Shown here: piece by piece, positions 6,843 through 11,787 of the stretch
How positions within the stretch are numbered: position 1 is the first letter of the stretch
Layout: the number at the start of each line of letters is the position of its first letter
Assembly (NCBI GenBank): GCA_031284385.1
Contig: JAISZZ010000097.1
Coordinates: 1 to 11,787 of the forward strand
DNA from: Treponema sp.
GTDB taxonomy: Bacteria; Spirochaetota; Spirochaetia; Treponematales; Breznakiellaceae
Direction: 5' to 3'
Length of the DNA stretch: 11,787 bases
Program-made: the position numbers and the translations under genes
The notes under the pieces: generated by a model
The model's input: only the letters and a program-made list of their open reading frames with translations
Told to the model about the DNA's origin: nothing
The model's database searches: none

Positions 6843-6877
6843 CACCGGTAAACGGGTTAGCGCCGTGTAATTCGCTA

Positions 6878-6906
6878 AGCATAACACAAAGTTAAAATCG
6901 CGGCAA
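6878..6906 (-). promoter_or_regulatory. Sigma70-type promoter of the infC operon
   Basis: Read on the minus strand, TTGCCG (6906-6901) and TATGCT (6883-6878) are exactly 17 bases apart; each matches the consensus at four of six positions. The expected transcript start near 6871 gives a leader of about 40 bases before the TTG of infC. Confidence 0.6.
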
Positions 6907-6927
6907 GTAGCCTATGGATACTTGCCG
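6901..6927. promoter_or_regulatory. Inverted repeat over the infC -35 box, candidate operator
   Basis: CGGCAAGTA (6901-6909) and TACTTGCCG (6919-6927) are perfect inverted 9-bp arms separated by 9 bases. The left arm contains the whole predicted -35 box. If the promoter call is right the repeat is upstream of the transcript start and would work as DNA, not RNA, for example as a dimeric regulator site. Confidence 0.45.
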
Positions 6928-7112
6928 TACCTACACTTGCTACTGCTGTGCAACCCCGGCATATGCACGTTTGCACACGTGGAACCCCGCCTGAGATTTT
7001 CCACAGCCTTAACGATAACCGCTTGTAAAGATATTTGCAAGAGGCCGCATTACTACGAATAATGCATATTCTGTCTACTTAATAATTGACAAAATACTAC
7101 GCACGGTATTAC

Positions 7113-7147
7113 AGCGCTTATTTATGCGTTTCGCATAAATAAGCGCT
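7113..7147. terminator. 16-bp perfect hairpin downstream of bacteriohemerythrin
   Basis: AGCGCTTATTTATGCG (7113-7128) pairs perfectly with CGCATAAATAAGCGCT (7132-7147) around TTT. It begins 8 bases after the bacteriohemerythrin stop, the usual place for a terminator or 3' stabilising structure of the leftward operon. Neither side has a T-tract, so classic rho-independent termination is doubtful. Confidence 0.5.
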
Positions 7148-7155
7148 TCCTTAGA

Positions 7156-7614
7156 CTAAAGTTTACCCTGTTTTTTTAACGAAAAAATGTATTCGGCGTA
7201 GAGTTTGTCGGACATGGCTATATGACTGAGTATCCAATCTTTAAGGTATCGGACAAAATTATTTGGCACAAAACTTTTCCCTTCGTTGAACGCGGCTACT
7301 TCTTCCAGCACTTTTTTTACAAAACTTTCGTGTTCCCGCTTATGCTCCGCATATTGAGGATATTTCACGCGCTGCAACAGTCGTTCCTCCGCGCCAAAAT
7401 GTTCCGACACATAATTGACAAGTGCGCTTATTGTTTGTTTGAAACGCTCTTTTAGCCCATCATCATCGCTAAGGCAAGAAGCGTAAAGCTCATTCGTAAG
7501 CCGCAGCAATTCTTTATGTTGTTCGTCGATTTTAGGAATACCCACGGAATATCGCCCGTTCCATTCAATCAGTTTGGGCGATTTTTCCGGAGGGTAAATA
7601 TCAGGCTGCTTCAT
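7156..7614 (-). CDS. Bacteriohemerythrin
   Basis: The 152-residue protein is a single-domain bacteriohemerythrin, a four-helix bundle with a diiron site that binds O2. All seven expected ligands are visible: H33 (I-D-E-Q-H-K-E-L), H72 and E76 (E-H-F-G-A-E-E), H91 and H95 (H-K-R-E-H), and H131 and D136 (S-H-I-A-M-S-D). The N-terminal W-N-G-R-Y-S-V-G-I is also typical. There is no signal peptide or fused signalling domain, so it should be a cytoplasmic O2 carrier, store or scavenger. It lies 15 bases after glgA with no good Shine-Dalgarno, so it probably depends on translation of glgA and is the last gene of that operon. In an anaerobe it may protect enzymes from oxygen; its partnership with glycogen metabolism is not explained. 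Confidence 0.95.
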   Translation of the reverse strand: MKQPDIYPPEKSPKLIEWNGRYSVGIPKIDEQHKELLRLTNELYASCLSDDDGLKERFKQTISALVNYVSEHFGAEERLLQRVKYPQYAEHKREHESFVKKVLEEVAAFNEGKSFVPNNFVRYLKDWILSHIAMSDKLYAEYIFSLKKQGKL

Positions 7615-7629
7615 ATTTGGGTTATGGCC

Positions 7630-9114
7630 CTAATTGCCAAGATTGCTTAGACTGTGTTTATACATTTCTACATACCTTTTGGCGGACAATGTCCATGAAA
7701 AATTTTGTTTCATGCCTCGTTTACGCATTTTTTCGATGTCTTTCGGCTTGTTGTAATATGCCCAAACAGCCCACCCTACCGTATCATATACGGCTTGCGG
7801 CGTTAAATCATCAAACATGAACCCTGTTCCATTGCCCGTTGTTTGTTCATAGTTTTGAACAGTGTCTACAAGACCTCCGGTACGCCGCACTATGGGTAAC
7901 GTGCCATAAACTAGAGAGTACATTTGATTGAGACCGCAAGGCTCGTAGCGTGATGGCATCAAAAAAAAGTCGCTGCCGGCCTCAATAAGATGGCTCAGTT
8001 TCTCACTGTATCCTATGTTTGCCTTGAAGTTTGGCAATCGTTCCGACAAGCCCGCGATTTCACGCTCGCACCATGTTTCTCCAGAGCCGAGAAGCACAAT
8101 CTGTAGATTCATGTCGCGGCAGATCGAGAAAATAGAACCATAACAAGGTCCAAATAGTTCGCCGATTCCCTTCTGTTCTGAAAGCCGCGTTATCATGCCG
8201 ATAACGGGGATATTTGGATCCACCGTCAGACCAAAACGCTTTTGCAGTTCTTCTTTCGCCGCCGCCTTTCCGCTCATATCTTCCAGTGAATATGGTTTTG
8301 GCAACATTTCGTCTTTGGCCGGATTCCATACATCATCATCAATGCCGTTAAGTATGCCGCGGTAATCAACGTTACGGTAGCGCAGGGGTCCGTCGAGACG
8401 GAAACTATGCGCTTGGGTTTTGGTTTCTTCGCAGTATGTTTCAGAAACCGTGTTTAGGCTGTCTGCCGAATAGATGCCGGCTTTGAGCATATTCATCATA
8501 CCCCAATCATCAAAACCGCCTTCGTAGAAAACATTCCAACCCAATCCGGTGTAATTAAAGTTATCCTTGTGGTATATGCCCTGGTAACCAAGGTTGTGGA
8601 TTGTCAAAACGGAAATAGTTTTTTCAAAATTTCCTTCGCGCAGACCGTATTTTAGGTATACAGGCACTATTGCGGTAGGCCAGTCATGTGCGTGAATTAC
8701 ATCTGGATACCAGCCGATTTTGTTGCAAAGCTGAAAAACAGAGCGGGAAAAAAAAGTAAATCTGCGCGGGTTGTCAATGTAATCCTCGTTGAACATATTA
8801 TTGTATATGCCATCCCGTCCAAAAAAAATTTCGTGGTCGATAAAAAAGACTTCGACCGGATTTTTAGTTGATGATCCCGGCATAGACGTTTTATAAACGG
8901 CGCACCACTCTTCAATGCCGCCCCCCATTTTAACGCCCATTTCACCTTTAAGCAGGGTAAGTTCCTCGCGGTTAATACGCCAATAACGGGGCATGACTAT
9001 CTTTACCTCGTTTCCAAGTTTTACAAGAGCAAGCGAAAGCGCTGAAACCGCATCCGCTAACCCTCCCGTCTTTACAAATGGTACGGCCTCGCTAACAGCC
9101 ATTAGTATTTTCAT
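7630..9114 (-). CDS. glgA: Glycogen synthase (ADP-glucose, GT5)
   Basis: The 494-residue protein is a full-length GT5 starch/glycogen synthase. It transfers glucose from a sugar nucleotide, normally ADP-glucose, to the non-reducing end of an alpha-1,4-glucan in the cytoplasm. The N-terminal substrate loop K-T-G-G-L-A-D is at residues 15-21, H-A-H-D-W sits in the first Rossmann domain, and the C-terminal domain has E-P-C-G-L-N-Q (from about 391) and R-T-G-G-L-V-D. The ATG overlaps the stop of the ACT gene by one base (TGATG), with GGAG 8-9 bases upstream inside that gene. No glgC, glgB or glgP is in the window, so the pathway is split over the genome. The operon context with PaaK, ACT and bacteriohemerythrin is unusual. 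Confidence 0.96.
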   Translation of the reverse strand: MKILMAVSEAVPFVKTGGLADAVSALSLALVKLGNEVKIVMPRYWRINREELTLLKGEMGVKMGGGIEEWCAVYKTSMPGSSTKNPVEVFFIDHEIFFGRDGIYNNMFNEDYIDNPRRFTFFSRSVFQLCNKIGWYPDVIHAHDWPTAIVPVYLKYGLREGNFEKTISVLTIHNLGYQGIYHKDNFNYTGLGWNVFYEGGFDDWGMMNMLKAGIYSADSLNTVSETYCEETKTQAHSFRLDGPLRYRNVDYRGILNGIDDDVWNPAKDEMLPKPYSLEDMSGKAAAKEELQKRFGLTVDPNIPVIGMITRLSEQKGIGELFGPCYGSIFSICRDMNLQIVLLGSGETWCEREIAGLSERLPNFKANIGYSEKLSHLIEAGSDFFLMPSRYEPCGLNQMYSLVYGTLPIVRRTGGLVDTVQNYEQTTGNGTGFMFDDLTPQAVYDTVGWAVWAYYNKPKDIEKMRKRGMKQNFSWTLSAKRYVEMYKHSLSNLGN

Positions 9115-9530
9115 CAGAATTTCTCCAATAATGGGATGCCATTTTCTTGTATTATTTTTAAACCGGACTCAAGAGAGTTCAGCTTGAAAATCATCACTGC
9201 CCTGCCAGCCTGCCCTTTAAGCGATGCGTACAGGTATTCAATATTCACGTTTTTCTCACGGAAAAGTTCCATCAATTTTGCCAGAGAACCGGGCTCATCA
9301 TCAATTTCCGTTACAAGAACATCGGTCTCGCGAATAGTAAAACCAGCTTCTATCAAAGTTTCAACCGCTTCATCCTGCTTGTCAACTATTATGCGTAAAA
9401 TGCCGAATTCGGCGGTATCCGCTATACTGATAGCGCGCAAGTTTATACTAGCGTCCGCCAGGCATCGTGTAACCTCGGCAAGACGTCCCGCATTATTTTC
9501 TAAAAATATAGAAATTTGTCTGATTCCCAT
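9114..9530 (-). CDS. Tandem ACT-domain protein
   Basis: The 138-residue protein consists of two ACT domains and little else: residues about 1-66 (R-Q-I-S-I-F-L-E-N-N-A-G-R-L-A-E-V-T-R-C-L) and 68-138 (D-V-L-V-T-E-I-D-D-E-P-G-S-L-A-K-L-M-E-L-F). Each has the N/D-x-x-G-x-L turn that binds small effectors, usually amino acids, at domain interfaces. There is no DNA-binding or catalytic domain, so it is likely a stand-alone sensor or a regulatory partner. Double-ACT proteins commonly sit beside phenylacetate-CoA ligase genes in anaerobes, as here (8-base gap). AGGGGG lies 4 bases before the ATG. Its stop overlaps the glgA start, so it is firmly inside the operon. Its partner and ligand are unproven; aromatic amino acids are a reasonable guess from context. 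Confidence 0.92.
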   Translation of the reverse strand: MGIRQISIFLENNAGRLAEVTRCLADASINLRAISIADTAEFGILRIIVDKQDEAVETLIEAGFTIRETDVLVTEIDDEPGSLAKLMELFREKNVNIEYLYASLKGQAGRAVMIFKLNSLESGLKIIQENGIPLLEKF

Positions 9531-9538
9531 ACAACCCC

Positions 9539-10840
9539 CTAAATTTTCCTATTGTCAATGACTCGTTTTGCCTTTCCGATGGAACGTTCAATCGTTTTGG
9601 GTTCGACAAGTTTGACTTTTACGCCGATTTGTAATCTGGATTTCATAATATTGGAAATTTTATTTCGCAAACTTTCCAGATTTTTAGTTTCGTCACTGAA
9701 AAAATCCTTCTTTACTTCAACTTGTAATTCAATTTCATCAAGATGACTATCACCGCGGCTCAAAACAATCAAGTATTGAGGTTCAGTCCCCTCAACTTCA
9801 ATCAAAGCCTGTTCAATCTGGCTTGGAAATATGTTAACGCCGCGTACTATCAACATATCATCGGTGCGCCCAAAGAGCCTGTGCATCCGAATCGTACTCC
9901 TGCCGCAGGAACATGGTTCGTCGATAAAATATGTAACATCCCTTGTACGGTAACGGAGTAACGGCGTACCTTCCTTTGTGAGCGTTGTGAACACTAACTC
10001 CCCTTTTTCACCGGCAAGCAGCGGAATGCCTGTATCCGGGTCTATTATTTCAGGATAGAACAGATCCTCATTGATATGCAGGCCGTTCTGCGCCGAACAT
10101 TCAAACGCGACACCCGGCCCTATGATTTCAGTGAGCCCGTAAATGTCGTAAGCCTTCATTCCGAAACGCGCCTCAATTTCACGCCGCATATTTTCGCTCC
10201 ACGGTTCAGCACCGAAACACCCTTTATTTATCGGCAACTTTCGCAAATCTATGCCGGCTTCCTCCGCTTCTTCCGTCATATACAGAGCATAAGACGGGGT
10301 ACAGGTAAGTATAGTCGAATTGAATGACTGCATCACCTGAAGCTGCCGCGCCGTGTTACCGGAGGACATCGGAATCACGTTAGCGCCTAAATACTTCGCT
10401 CCGTAATGGGCACCCATTCCGCCGGTAAAAAGCCCGTAACCGTAACAGTTCTGTACCGTATCATTTTTCGTGCCGCCCGCCCCGGCTAGAGTTCGCGCCA
10501 TACACTCACCCCAAATATCTATGTCCTTCTTGGTATAAGCATCTACAACAGGAATGCCGGTAGTGCCGCTGGACATATGAATCTCTTCAATTTGGGATGG
10601 CGGACACGCTAGCAACCCGTATGGGAATGTGTCGCGCAGATCATCTTTCGTGGTAAACGGAAGTTTTGCGATGTCAGAAAGCGCCCTTATATCGCAAGGC
10701 GCGATTCCGAGTGCATCCATTTTTTCACGATAAAAAACCACATCCGTGTATAATTTTTCAACGAGGTTTTTAAGACGCGCAAACTGCAACTTTCGCCGCG
10801 CCTCCGTTTCCATAGCTTCGTATTCAGGATTAAAAATCAT
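9539..10840 (-). CDS. paaK: Phenylacetate-CoA ligase
   Basis: The 433-residue protein is a full-length PaaK-type member of the ANL adenylating family. It activates an aryl-acetate with ATP and joins it to CoA in the cytoplasm. Visible motifs are the phosphate loop S-S-G-T-T-G (90-95), Y-G-L-T-E (234-238), R-Y-R-T-R-D (296-301), the hinge region G-R-T-D-D-M-L (324-330) and the catalytic-lysine motif G-K-A-K-R-V (422-427). A Cys-rich C-S-C-G-R lies at 310-314. The residue just before G-K-A-K-R is Ile, where Glu is common in the family. AGGAG lies 6-7 bases before the ATG. It heads the operon with ACT, glgA and bacteriohemerythrin, behind a promoter overlaid by a palindrome. Homologues in anaerobes often pair with indolepyruvate oxidoreductase; none is in the window, so the natural acid substrate is not fixed. 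Confidence 0.93.
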   Translation of the reverse strand: MIFNPEYEAMETEARRKLQFARLKNLVEKLYTDVVFYREKMDALGIAPCDIRALSDIAKLPFTTKDDLRDTFPYGLLACPPSQIEEIHMSSGTTGIPVVDAYTKKDIDIWGECMARTLAGAGGTKNDTVQNCYGYGLFTGGMGAHYGAKYLGANVIPMSSGNTARQLQVMQSFNSTILTCTPSYALYMTEEAEEAGIDLRKLPINKGCFGAEPWSENMRREIEARFGMKAYDIYGLTEIIGPGVAFECSAQNGLHINEDLFYPEIIDPDTGIPLLAGEKGELVFTTLTKEGTPLLRYRTRDVTYFIDEPCSCGRSTIRMHRLFGRTDDMLIVRGVNIFPSQIEQALIEVEGTEPQYLIVLSRGDSHLDEIELQVEVKKDFFSDETKNLESLRNKISNIMKSRLQIGVKVKLVEPKTIERSIGKAKRVIDNRKI

Positions 10841-10860
10841 AAGCCACTCCTAATAGCTAC

Positions 10861-10891
10861 ACGCCTTTAACATTATGTATGTTAAAGGCGT
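10861..10891. promoter_or_regulatory. 31-bp palindrome, candidate operator of the paaK operon
   Basis: ACGCCTTTAACAT (10861-10873) and ATGTTAAAGGCGT (10879-10891) are perfect inverted 13-bp arms around five bases. The palindrome covers the -10 box and most of the spacer of the predicted paaK promoter, and ends at about the transcript start. A repressor bound here would block transcription. A leader hairpin is the alternative reading if transcription starts further upstream. Confidence 0.6.
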
Positions 10892-10901
10892 TAAAAATCA
10901 A
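10872..10901 (-). promoter_or_regulatory. Sigma70-type promoter of the paaK-ACT-glgA-bacteriohemerythrin operon
   Basis: Read on the minus strand, TTGATT (10901-10896) and CATAAT (10877-10872) are 18 bases apart, matching consensus at four and five of six positions. The predicted transcript start near 10865 gives a leader of about 25 bases that contains the AGGAG of paaK. Confidence 0.55.
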
Positions 10902-11063
10902 GATGCCGCATTGTCTAATCCCTGATTATTCGCGTTAATTCGCATAATTCGCGGACCCATTCCGGAGCGGCGGCGGATTGGGGGGTAGCGGAATAACCGC
11001 TTACGCGGGTATGGAGCGCAGGGGGGACGGATGAAAGGGCGGCTATATGCTGCAACGAGTCTA

Positions 11064-11092
11064 TTGACCTTTCATCGTAATTTCTATATAAA
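11064..11092 (+). promoter_or_regulatory. Strong sigma70-type promoter of the 192-aa protein gene
   Basis: TTGACC (11064-11069) and TATAAA (11087-11092) are separated by exactly 17 bases, each matching the consensus at five of six positions. The predicted start of transcription is near 11099, within a few bases of the ATG at 11101. Confidence 0.65.
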
Positions 11093-11100
11093 CTTAAATT

Positions 11101-11679
11101 ATGCTTGCAAGTCATATAAGCTCAATATCTTGCGTGGATATAAATTACCGTATCGTAGCGGAAGCGCTGTTTCCGCGTGAAGGGTCGCCGCCGGCGAATG
11201 AGCGTCCGACGCTCACGGCAGTGGAAGATTTTGCGGACATACTTGGTATAGGGATAGAGTTCAAACGATTCACAAATTCCTGCGGCGCGGATGGCGCAAA
11301 TGGTGAATTTCGTCATTTTTTAGCTCATTTCAAAAATAATCTTACGTTGTTAATCTCAAAGACATGGGTGGAAAAATCCGACGAGAATAAAAAAGAGCAT
11401 CTACAACGCCGGCTGCCAGTTCTTATTTCAATGATAGAGGACGGCGATTATGAATCCGCTTTGACGGAATTCGGCGATATTTTAGATGAATTAGCGTTTC
11501 TTTTTTTCGGAACGCAGAGTCTTAAAGAGGACTTTACGGAATACGCATTGCGTATTGATACTCAAATGGGGCTGTTTTGGTGGTACGGAAGTCAAATACG
11601 GACGCAGAATCTGAAAATTGACAGTAATATCCTGCGTGCGCTCCTATTGATAGGTATCTGTTATCTTACAAGTTTTTAG
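11101..11679 (+). CDS. Protein of unknown function, 192 aa, possibly leaderless
   Basis: I do not recognise this protein. It has no signal peptide. The middle (residues about 65-155) looks mainly helical, with H-F-L-A-H-F-K-N-N-L-T-L-L-I, a charged stretch W-V-E-K-S-D-E-N-K-K-E-H and an acidic helix G-D-I-L-D-E-L-A-F-L-F-F-G. A W-W near residue 159 follows. The last 16 residues (I-L-R-A-L-L-L-I-G-I-C-Y-L) are hydrophobic and could be a membrane-associating tail. No Shine-Dalgarno precedes the ATG, and the strong promoter just upstream would start the transcript about two bases before it, so translation may be leaderless. GTG at 11134 is the alternative start and also lacks a ribosome binding site. 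A lipoprotein gene follows after 34 bases, probably in the same operon. It is a real gene on length and promoter, but its function is unknown. Confidence 0.6.
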   Translation: MLASHISSISCVDINYRIVAEALFPREGSPPANERPTLTAVEDFADILGIGIEFKRFTNSCGADGANGEFRHFLAHFKNNLTLLISKTWVEKSDENKKEHLQRRLPVLISMIEDGDYESALTEFGDILDELAFLFFGTQSLKEDFTEYALRIDTQMGLFWWYGSQIRTQNLKIDSNILRALLLIGICYLTSF

Positions 11680-11713
11680 GCGGCGAGGCTGCATTATAAA
11701 GAGTGAGGAAATT

Positions 11714-11787
11714 ATGATCAAGAAAACGACAATCGGGTTCTGTTTGACGCTGGCAGTTCTTACAGCGTGCAGCGCAAAGGATGAAAC
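11714..11787 (+). CDS. Start of a lipoprotein gene (truncated by window edge)
   Basis: Only the first 24 codons are present. They encode a typical lipoprotein signal peptide: M-I-K-K-T-T, then a hydrophobic core, then L-T-A-C with lipidated Cys19, followed by S-A-K-D-E. GAGG lies 6 bases before the ATG, a good ribosome binding site. It follows the 192-aa gene by 34 bases on the same strand. Many substrate-binding lipoproteins of ABC transporters begin this way, but nothing after the signal peptide is visible, so no function can be assigned. Confidence 0.8.
   Translation, partial: MIKKTTIGFCLTLAVLTACSAKDE

Larger units (their letters stand above)
6833..7155. other. Non-coding stretch between the infC operon and the bacteriohemerythrin gene
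   Basis: No plausible gene lies in these 323 bases on either strand. They contain the infC leader and promoter (6833-6906), an inverted repeat over the -35 box (6901-6927), a weaker stem CTTGTAAA/TTTGCAAG with one G-T pair (7022-7041), and a 16-bp perfect hairpin after the bacteriohemerythrin gene (7113-7147). The remainder (about 6930-7020) has short palindromes such as GCATATGC (6959-6966) but nothing I can assign. I see no tRNA or known riboswitch. Confidence 0.7.

Noticed and set aside
6997..7005. DnaA-box-like TTTTCCACA
   Set aside because: It is a single imperfect copy with no cluster of boxes, no dnaA/dnaN neighbours and no AT-rich unwinding region; a chance match.
7086..7112. Plus-strand promoter with perfect TTGACA at 7086-7091
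   Set aside because: The best -10 candidate (TATTAC) is only 15 bases away, and transcription would run into the strong hairpin and antisense through bacteriohemerythrin. No gene would be served.
10928..10955. Three short ATTCGC-type repeats in tandem
   Set aside because: Three imperfect 9-10 bp copies in a non-coding stretch are too few to support a repeat family or binding-site array.
10988..11008. Alternating GCGG/CCGC/GCGG stems suggesting a riboswitch
   Set aside because: The stems are only 4 bp, and both predicted transcripts start outside this segment, so it is probably not transcribed.
10915..11115. 66-codon minus-strand open frame across the paaK upstream region
   Set aside because: It spans the whole divergent promoter region and overlaps the promoter and start of the 192-aa gene. 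It has no ribosome binding site and no recognisable protein features.

Overview
The window looks like a stretch of a treponeme-type spirochaete chromosome. This rests on the ribosomal operon infC-rpmI-rplT running straight into ZapB-like and ZapA cell-division genes and a small TPR lipoprotein, and on the general look of GlgA, the secreted VWA protein and the repeat-bearing surface-type protein. The species cannot be named from the sequence alone. I see no insertion sequences, phage genes, CRISPR arrays, tRNAs or rRNAs.

Layout, left to right. (1) Positions 1-3000, minus strand: a two-gene unit encoding a 167-aa exported protein of unknown function, overlapping by ATGA a long exported protein that runs off the left edge. 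That long protein has a reduced RlpA-like double-psi beta-barrel, a Pro/Glu-rich linker and a tandem array of 66-74 residue repeats. (2) 3196-4311, plus strand: an exported von Willebrand factor A (VWA) protein, divergent from unit 1. (3) 6832-4382, minus strand: the translation and division operon infC-rpmI-rplT-zapB-like-zapA-TPR lipoprotein. It has a recognisable sigma70-type promoter, a UUG start on infC and several hairpins between genes. (4) 6833-7155: a 323-base non-coding stretch with the infC promoter, an inverted repeat over its -35 box, and a long hairpin downstream of the next operon. (5) 10840-7156, minus strand: a tightly packed unit of phenylacetate-CoA ligase, a double-ACT protein, glycogen synthase and bacteriohemerythrin. 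Its promoter is overlaid by a 31-bp palindrome. (6) 11101-11787, plus strand: an unrecognised 192-aa protein whose start codon sits almost on the predicted transcription start, then the beginning of a lipoprotein gene cut by the right edge.

How the genes may work together. Block 3 joins ribosome production to division-ring assembly. Block 5 combines an aryl-CoA ligase/ACT pair, typical of anaerobes that handle aromatic or amino-acid-derived acids, with glycogen storage and a diiron O2-sensing or O2-scavenging protein, which would suit an anaerobe that sometimes meets oxygen. Blocks 1 and 2 encode three exported proteins around one divergent promoter region and may be a small envelope system; that link is inference from position only. 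The least explained parts are the expanding repeat array at the left edge, the palindromic operator of block 5 and the orphan 192-aa protein.
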